Positions 57,074-64,000 of a DNA stretch of 64,000 bases are shown piece after piece. The position numbers and the translations under genes are program-made. The stretch is taken from the NCBI GenBank assembly GCA_013368315.1, contig JAACJM010000004.1, forward strand, positions 868,001 to 932,000, given 5' to 3'. The number at the start of each line of letters is the position of its first letter. Within the stretch, counting starts at the first letter, position 1. The DNA is from Tetrapyrgos nigripes (Eukaryota > Basidiomycota > Agaricomycetes > Agaricales > Campanellaceae). The notes below the pieces were generated by a model. It saw nothing but the letters and a program-made list of their open reading frames with translations. It ran no database searches and was not told where the DNA came from.

Positions 57074-60000
57074 ATGAGTCGCTTTGGTACTGTCGGCACA
57101 CCGCTCACGGCGATCTCGAACTCATTCGAGTTACGCTGGTCTTCGAGGAGTGTCGTCTTCCATTATAATGGCGAGTTTTCTCTTCCATCGCAACATATCT
57201 TTACTCAACATGAAACGCCTTTATCTAGTCGGTGAGTACTGTCCTCTCTAGCGAGGATGTGTGTGCCGACGATGTTGTGATCTCAGTAATAACCCCTGAG
57301 TGGGAAAATCGGTCCGGCAAACCAGTCAACCTCAAAGCCGAGAAGGGCGTTGAGATCATGATGCGTCTACAGACGCAAATTGCTCCCCAAGATTTCCCGA
57401 GACCTGGAGGTGAGTCTTTAGATCGCTTCGATTGAGGCATGTCCCACGCCGCTGAATCGGCCTCGGACACATGCAGCTTTCGACGGAAAAAAGAACCTGT
57501 TCTCTTTTCAGCAATACGGATTTCCTGCGAAAGAGGTAATGATCATCGCAGATCCCGTTGCTCGCGTACACTGACCTCTTACTAGTATTCTCACGTACCT
57601 ATTGATCCTAACACTGGCAGAAGAATGAAAACCGTCCGAGTGAAGATTGAGTTCATCCGTTCCGTCAATGTTGGGTGAGTGAATGATTGTCTTTATTCTT
57701 GATGGCTCTGTAGTTGACGAGCGTACCAACAAGTCTACTTCAAGCACTGGTCCAAGGACAAATGAACATTCGGCAAATGATTGAAGATGGGGCTTCTGAT
57801 GCCCTGAATATGCTCAACTTCTTTGTCCAGGCTGAGCCAAGACGGTGAGTAGCTTTGTGAGTGCTATATGAGCCGGGCTGTGCCAACGTTCAACATCTTG
57901 ACAGAGGACACTTGCATAAAGGAAGATCTTTCTTCGTTGACCCGGGTGCATCCAGTGAGATTTAGTGTTGTCCTTGATATTTCTGTATCTTACTTCGAGG
58001 AAAGGAAGTGACTATAAGATGTCGCCGTTGAAGCTTTTTACTGGGTATTTTCAGTGAGTGCGCTCTACCGTCAAATGAAACAGATCCTGAACCCCCTTTT
58101 CTCCCTCTTACAGATCGGTTAGACCGGGTATTCAAAGGATCGTCCTGAACGTAGATGTTGGTGTTGGTGCCGTGTAAGCACTGGACTATAGTACTGCTGT
58201 TTCATTCTAATGCTCACATATCTCAGGTTACCCCAGCAGACCTTGGAACAGACCTGTGCGAGTGTTCTGGGATTGCAAGATCGCCGCGGGCTGCTTGATC
58301 TCAGGGACAGAGAGCTGCAGAAACTACGTCAGTTTCTTAAGGGAGTAAAGGTGACGGTACAGACTGGTAATCGGCGGCGAGAAAAATCAATCCGAGATTT
58401 CATACCTGATGTCGGAAAGGAAGAATTCGACAAAGATGGACGGACCTGTACAGTTTCGGTAAGCGTTGTCGCTTTTGAGGATGTTCAAGACGCTCAAATC
58501 TGATCTCTTCACAGGAACACTATGCCCGAACCCATAGAATGACGATACCCCCACGGATGCCGGGAGTACGTCTTGGTAACCATGAGCTTATACCGATTCA
58601 TATTTGCACGGTTGTCACTCAACTCTACAAGGTACGTTTCTCCTCTTAAATCTTCAGGTTCAATGGAACGACAAGGTTTGCATGACAGGGACGGCTGCAG
58701 CCTGAACACATCAAGGAGGTGCTCAATTTTGTACCCAAGAACCCACAGTTCCGATTACAGCAAATTCAGGCTGGCTGGCAAAGGCTTGGACATAATACAT
58801 CCGAGTTTTTGCAAAGCGCAGGTATTTCAATCTCTTCCCAGCCATTGCAAGTTCCCGGCAGACTTTTGCCTCCTCCGGAAATACGATACGGTCGCGATTC
58901 GGTATCTCTCAACAATGTTCGTGTGTGGATTGCTCTGTATCAACGAAGGAAAACTCACATGACTTCTTGCAACTTAGCGTCCTGGTGTATGGGATGTCAT
59001 GCGCCGCCAATTTCTCGAGCCGAAACAAATTAATAGCATGATCACTATTAATTTTACCGGTGGCAGAACTTTGAAAACTCTGGAAGATTTCATCCGTGAC
59101 TTGAAGATTGTCATGGAGGAGCGAGGTGAGCTATTTCATGCTGTGCCTTCTATCTCCCAAGAGTTCTGAGATCGTGTTTGACAGGAATGAGTACATTGAT
59201 TCCCTTCATCGGTTGCAATATGTGTTGATATATTTTTCTAGGAGTGAATCAGGATGCAGGTATCAAGGAGCATAATCCTCAAGGAAGCGTCAAGGAAGTG
59301 CGTATGATTGCTATTTCTGCTGTTCATCTGAGCTCAGCACAGTGTCAGACCCTCGATACTTACGCAGGAATTATCCAAGCTGATCTCATAATTGTAATCT
59401 TGCCGGGTGCGCACTGTGTGGTCTATTCACGTTTGATAGCACTACTGAAAAACATATCTCAGAGTCTGCTGAAGACCTGTACGTTGCGGTGAAACGCTAT
59501 GGTGATGTCACGCGGGGAGTCATCACACAGTGTGTGGTAAGCTTCTTCACCTTTGACCGGGCTTTTTTTGTTGATGAGCCTTTGCACAGAAATGGGCTCC
59601 GAAGATATATCATGGCTATTCGGCAAGAGATTGCAACCAGTATCATAATAATCTTACTCTCAAGTACGTTCATCACCTTATCTGGTGTGATATTTGGCTC
59701 ATCGTTTTTAGGATTAATGGTAAACTGGGAGGGATTAATCACACCCCAAACTCTCCCATCACTGCATCGGTATCTTCGATTCCGACTATGGTTGTTGGTA
59801 AGTGAATCGGTTTTGTACCTGTGATTAAAATTGACTAGTTGTAGGCATTGATGTATCTCACCCAGCTCCTGGAAGCAAAATGCCATCTATTGCTTCACTA
59901 GTAGCCTCTCTTGATAAACACGCAAGTGAGCAAAAGTTTATATTGTCATCAAGTGTAGTTGGTTTACTGACATTCTTCAATACAGGTCGTTATTTCGCTA

Positions 60001-61241
60001 CCACAAGGGTCCAGCATTCCCGACTGGAGCGTATCGAAGAAATTGGGCGGATGTTATTGGTAGCTCAATAATGGTCTGCTGCTATCGTCATTCTCACCAC
60101 AGGATTTCAGGACGCTTTACTGGCTTTCAAAGATAATGACAATCCTCCACCGCAAAGGTCAGTATCTTAGTGTATGCTCTGGTCTAATGTTGAACACATG
60201 AGTAGGATCATCATCTTTCGCGACGGCGTGTCAGAAGGCGAGTTCGAGACAGTACGCCAGCAGGAATTAGGTGTGATAAAGAGTATGATAAAAAAACACT
60301 AGTCTATGGCTAAACGAGTAGCTGACGGATCTTGCAGACTGTCTTGATGCCTTCTATCGGGAGACCCTCAAGCTGCCAGGCAGGCCTCTAATCACCTTCA
60401 TCATTGTTGGCAAACGCCATCACTTCCGATTCTTCCCCAATAACAATCAAGCTGCAGATCGGAGTGGTAACATGCCAGCTGGGTTTGTAGTTGACAGAGG
60501 TCAGTATCTGAATGCATGTACCCCTCTGATCCAGCTGAGATCATGCACAGAAATCGGCCACCCTGTATATCATGATTTCTATCTCCAGGTATAGCACGGA
60601 ACGTCCCTAACCTTAAAGTCTGATCTAATGAATTCGCAGTCTCAACCAGGACTCAAAGGAAGTGAGTTCTTTTCCTTGCTTCAATACACCACAATATTAA
60701 TACTAAGATACCCCTAGCTAGTGTGCCTTCGCATTATACTACACTCGAGGACGAGATTTTCCAATACCGTTCAAATGAGTGAGTGCCCTTACGCCGTAAT
60801 AGTTGAGATATCTGACTTCCATTTCTAGCTTGCAAGCACTGGCGTAAGTCGCCGATCGTGAATACTCAGTTTTCTCTGGCTCAGCGTCTTTTCAGATATG
60901 CGCTCTGCCACAATTATGCCCGCTCAACTAGATCAGTCAAGGTCCCAGCTCCTGTATATTGTGAGTACTTTCGTGTTTCTGTGAACGTACATCGTGATGC
61001 TAATACCCTGTCTTCCAGATGCTGATGTGAGTATTAGTCTGGTTTTCTTTTTACTCCCGTTGCTAGCATTTCTTTTCAGTTATGTGCACGTCGGGCGAAA
61101 TTCCATTACGACCAGGACGTGAATTTCTCCGACAACATGTCTGTAGCCTCTGGAGACGAGTACCACTTGGATTGGTATAAACAGCGTTACCGTCCGGTGT
61201 CGGAACGGGTGGTCAGAAAGCAGTGGATGTATTTCTTGTGA
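57074..61241 (+). CDS. Argonaute protein (RNA silencing)
   Basis: About 29-30 exons (first 57074-57170, last 61080-61241) join in phase to roughly 838 residues. The N-domain shows VITPEWENRSG and AFDGKKNLFSFQQYG, and the linker GRSFFVDPGAS and VRPGIQRIVLNVDVGVG. PAZ covers SVLGLQDRRG to PGVRLGNHELIPIHIC, and L2 includes EVLNFVPKNPQF. MID has RPGVWDVMRRQFLEP, and PIWI starts near KRYGDVTRGVITQCV. Catalytic residues read as D (MVVGIDVSHPAPGS), E (RVQHSRLERIEE), D (IIIFRDGVSEGEFE) and D (VPAPVYYADLCARRAKFH), a DEDD set, so it may be slicing-competent. Exon 29 is 8 nt. Intron 1 uses a GC donor (57171). A 6-nt exon at 59185 is possible but optional for phase. It acts with Dicer-made small RNAs; no Dicer or RdRP is in the window. 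Confidence 0.92.
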
Positions 61242-61378
61242 AGGGACAGTCGAAGAAGAATGCCAAATGTGTGCCAGTAACCAACTCATCGATTTTGTAG
61301 CTTGATTTGTATCTTCCTCATGTTCTTGTATTTGTGATACGTTTTGTAAAGCAATTGTGACTAGACTCTTCAATTTGC

Positions 61379-62977
61379 ATGGCTCATGCAAATACTTCCA
61401 ATTTCCTGGTGTCAGAATCGCATCTCGCTTTATCTGATGTTCGTCCTGTGCACTGACTCTGATGCTCGACGCCGTTTAATCAATTTTGCAAACACTAGGT
61501 TCGGAATCAAAAAGCAGAGAAACTCAAGAACGTAGGAGAACCACTTCAACTACCAGGAAAAGCTGTCGCCGTTGAAGTACTCGGGAACCATGTTTGGGTC
61601 GCAGATAATACCACAGTCGCTAGAAAGATAGAACTAGAGGTACGTCTCCCCAGCCCTTGGTGCAAACCACGGGATTGACATGTTGTCTTCGCAGTCGGGA
61701 AAAACCTTGCAGGTCTATTCTGGACACAGAGGACCCGTCTCAGCCATTGCATTTTGGACGAAGACTTTCGGAGAGACCACTCGCACGATTTTGGTTACTG
61801 GATCTTGGGACAAAGTGCGTGTGGTCGTCCTCTCTCAATACTATTTCTGACGCCCCATTCAGACCATCAAACTATGGGACACTGATGCAAGTTACTCGTA
61901 TCTCCATATAAATCCTCCCCTCTTGCTGATTTGCCGCTAGACTAAGCAACTCATCTCGTCCACCGACTCGCATTCGGACTTTGTTAAAAGTTTGTTTGTC
62001 TATCCCTCTCTGAATCTTTTGGTTTCCGGCAGCTCAGACAAGATAGTGAGATTTTGGTACTCTTCCCAATACGGTATTGTTTGAATAAACCTAATCGATG
62101 CTCTCTTCGTGTAGGGATCTTACTGATACGCTGGATGGTCAACCTCTCAAAAGTGCGGGGTCAATCTCATCTCATACGCGCCCGGTGGAGTGCCTAGGTG
62201 GACGGGTTGGTGAAGATGGTTCTGTGGAATTGTGTACGGGGGATACGATGGGCATCATTAACCTCTGGACCCTCACGAAGGAGGACACCAGTCCGCCTAG
62301 ATGGAAGAGTTCGTTGAAACAGCAGTTCAAGCATCATCGTACAAAGATAACAGAGCTGAAGTATGTGAGCGGTCAATTATGGACAGGTGCATGGAACTGT
62401 GTTTTGTCTGGCTCTATTGTATTCTCATCTTTGGTATACAGCCTCTCTAGACGAAACCGTTCAAGTAGTGGACCTCTCTTCAGCAGAATCGGGCAACCCT
62501 TCCACTCCTGCATCTATACAACACCCAACAGGCGTCCGCTGTATTTTGCCAATTGGTTTGACCGACTTGGCTGAACCCTATTTGATAACGGGCTCTAGTG
62601 ACATCCTCCGAGTTTACGATGTGACCTCGCTCAAAGAACCAGAACTTATTAACGAGATTGATGCGCATTGGCACGATGTGACTGCTATACGTCTCTGGAT
62701 CCGTAAAACGATGGCTGACGATGGTATAACACGCGTCGAACCATGGGTCATTAGCACCAGTCTGGATGGGACGATACGGAAATGGAAGCTTAGTGGTTAG
62801 TTTTATCTTTGGTCTCAACTGGCGTAAACTCAATATGCAATGTTAGATTTGTTGACTCCCAAGCTGAAGGTTGCAGCAAATCCCAAGCAGCCCTCAGACC
62901 CGAAAGATGGTCAAGAAGGATCCAACGCTTTGACTGCAGAAGAGGAAGCAGAGCTAGCAGAACTGATGGACGACTAG
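61379..62977 (+). CDS. WD40-repeat protein
   Basis: Eight exons (61379-61438, 61499-61639, 61695-61814, 61863-61886, 61941-62056, 62115-62386, 62442-62795, 62847-62977) join in phase to 405 residues. At least six WD-type blades are visible: VYSGHRGPVSAIAFW with LVTGSWDKTIKLWD, SDFVKSLFVYPSLNLLVSGS with DKIVRFWDL, CTGDTMGIINLWTL, KITELKYVSGQLWTASLDET, YLITGSSDILRVYDV, and WVISTSLDGTIRKWKL. The C-terminus is acidic and Ala-rich (LTAEEEAELAELMDD). The protein is only a propeller, so it is probably a scaffold. I cannot assign an orthologue. Exon 4 is 24 nt, and the following intron (61887-61940) has the GC donor gcaagt. Confidence 0.87.
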
Positions 62978-63304
62978 CTCCTGGATTTGATACTTCGATG
63001 GATGTTGAAATGATTGGCTCTGAGGCGAAGTTCATGACTCGCTTTCAAGCAATTTCCAGAGGTTTCGCTACGTGTACATGTATAGATGAATACAAGGATT
63101 ACATCCGACCCCTAGATATGATGCGACAAACGTAGATGGACGTGAAGAAGATAGAGTTGTTTCGTCTCAGTTTCGTCATAGCTTGGCTTTGGGCAATATG
63201 TAGCTGTTGGATCGTTGGATTGTCTTTGCAGCTGTTACGACCATCTCATCCACACTACAGAGAAAGAAATTGAGAAATAGCTGAGGGTACAAATGGGAGG
63301 AAAC
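62978..63304. other. Convergent 3' flanks
   Basis: These 327 bases lie between the stops of the WD40 gene and the nitronate monooxygenase. I see no gene. Confidence 0.55.
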
Positions 63305-64000
63305 CTACATCTCCTTTGCTGGTTTGATATCCTGTCAGATTCACAGAAGACACATTCAGCCGACTGCGACGCAGGAGCATGTTTGAAAACTCACATTGAT
63401 AGATCCAGCGACTTTACCCATCAGCCCTGTAATGCAAAGAAGTGGGTGAATACAGCATCGTCTGTCAAGTAGGTGTATTCTTACAGGTCATTCCACTGAG
63501 GGACTTCTCAGGATGCTTTTCGAGCTCCACCTGTTTGCGTTCGTCAGAATACTTGGAATAGTAACATAATGGAACTACTGACATTATGTGGAATTTTGCC
63601 GCTTGCTAACAAGTTTTCCTTCTCTTGCACACGTTCTGTCTCCCTGGACCTTTGTCAAATTCTTGAACAGAACGATAGAGAATCAAACATACCAGGACAT
63701 GATATAAGGCGTCTTCCGAACACTCATTGGCCTGCCGGTGTAAATCGTTGTACGGATCGTATCGTCGTAGCTGGCAGTGAGGACCTGTTCCTTGTGCTTT
63801 TTGGGCGCACCTAGAAATTTCATCAAAATCAGCGCTGACAATCGTCTCTTTTGTGAAGCTTAGTCTACCTGCTTCCTCACTCGCTACAAAACGCGTCCCG
63901 ACCCAGACACCGCTTGCTCCGTATCTGACAGCGCTACAAGTCAGCCAACCTAGAACGAGGACCTAGAACATAACAAGAACCCACGTCAAAGCACTGGCAA
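63305..64000 (-). CDS. Nitronate monooxygenase (2-nitropropane dioxygenase family), 3' part
   Basis: Seven exons are visible on the minus strand (64000-63985 and beyond, 63933-63869, 63810-63693, 63643-63583, 63530-63485, 63426-63395, 63331-63305); the 5' part lies outside the window. The barrel motif AVRYGASGVWVGTRFVASEE is the phosphate/FMN-binding end of the TIM barrel. Then come HKEQVLTASYDDTIRTTIYT, GRPMSVRKTPYIMSWETE, RVQEKENLLASGKIPHN and WLMGKVAGSIN, ending DIKPAKEM. The family uses FMN to oxidise alkyl nitronates, including the toxin 3-nitropropionate, to carbonyl compounds. Small exons of 27-118 nt with consistent phases support it. It is convergent with the WD40 gene. Confidence 0.88.

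Noticed and set aside
60896..61241. Argonaute as an inactive pseudogene because the fourth catalytic residue is not His
   Set aside because: Asp at this site is compatible with a DEDD active site, and I believe it is common in fungal Argonautes; all other motifs and phases are intact.
1..64000. CRISPR arrays, bacterial-type operons, rRNA genes, intact transposases
   Set aside because: No regularly spaced repeats, no ribosome-binding-site pattern, no rRNA-like sequence and no DDE or reverse-transcriptase motif seen in any strand I read.

Overview
The window is nuclear DNA of a filamentous basidiomycete, most likely a mushroom-forming agaricomycete. The basis is very intron-dense genes (up to about 30 exons), introns mostly 45-65 nt with GT(A/G)NGT donors, compact divergent gene pairs, TTAGGG-type telomere motifs, and a 34-residue, seven-cysteine metallothionein of the kind known from mushroom fungi. 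All gene models below were spliced by hand: every junction was checked for reading phase and for agreement with remembered family patterns. No database search was possible.

Layout. 1-13 kb: the 3'-truncated end of a Ser/acid-rich single-pass membrane protein, a 3 kb gene-free stretch, a HAD-type hydrolase, QCR10 (respiratory complex III) divergent from NOP16 (ribosome biogenesis), and a Zn2Cys6 transcription factor. 13-24 kb is gene-poor. It holds only YPT1/Rab1, with about 4.9 and 4.6 kb of unrecognised sequence on either side and a 140-bp foldback element downstream. 24-36 kb is dense: a small nuclear-type protein, mitochondrial ribosomal protein mL49 (IMG2), the vitamin B6 synthase PDX1/SNZ, an RS-domain protein head-to-head with a cyclin-L-like gene, PRP45 (SNW/SKIP), and SRP receptor alpha. 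36-39 kb: two tandem paralogous Ser-rich single-pass membrane proteins, one with a frameshift. 39-50 kb: glyoxalase II, SFT2, eIF2B gamma (GCD1), SYF1, a coiled-coil protein of unknown function, Rab geranylgeranyltransferase alpha (BET4), and the metallothionein. 50-64 kb: a repeat-containing spacer, an EDC4-type decapping scaffold (with an apparent frameshift near its start), an Argonaute, a WD40 protein, and the 3' part of a nitronate monooxygenase that runs off the right edge.

How the genes work together (family knowledge plus inference). Four genes belong to pre-mRNA splicing or its regulation: RS protein, cyclin L, PRP45 and SYF1. YPT1, BET4 (part of the complex that prenylates Rab GTPases such as Ypt1), SFT2 and SRP receptor alpha serve the secretory pathway. 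EDC4 and Argonaute both act on cytoplasmic mRNA and lie in tandem. Seven adjacent pairs are divergent with only 44-249 bp between start codons, so shared promoters are likely.

The window looks like a normal euchromatic gene cluster, not a dedicated accessory system. I found no CRISPR array, tRNA or rRNA gene, or intact transposase. The most noteworthy items are the tiny metallothionein with its repeated upstream element, the palindromic MITE-like element, the 2.3-kb intron in NOP16, two single-base frame breaks, candidate 6-nt microexons, and several GC-AG introns.
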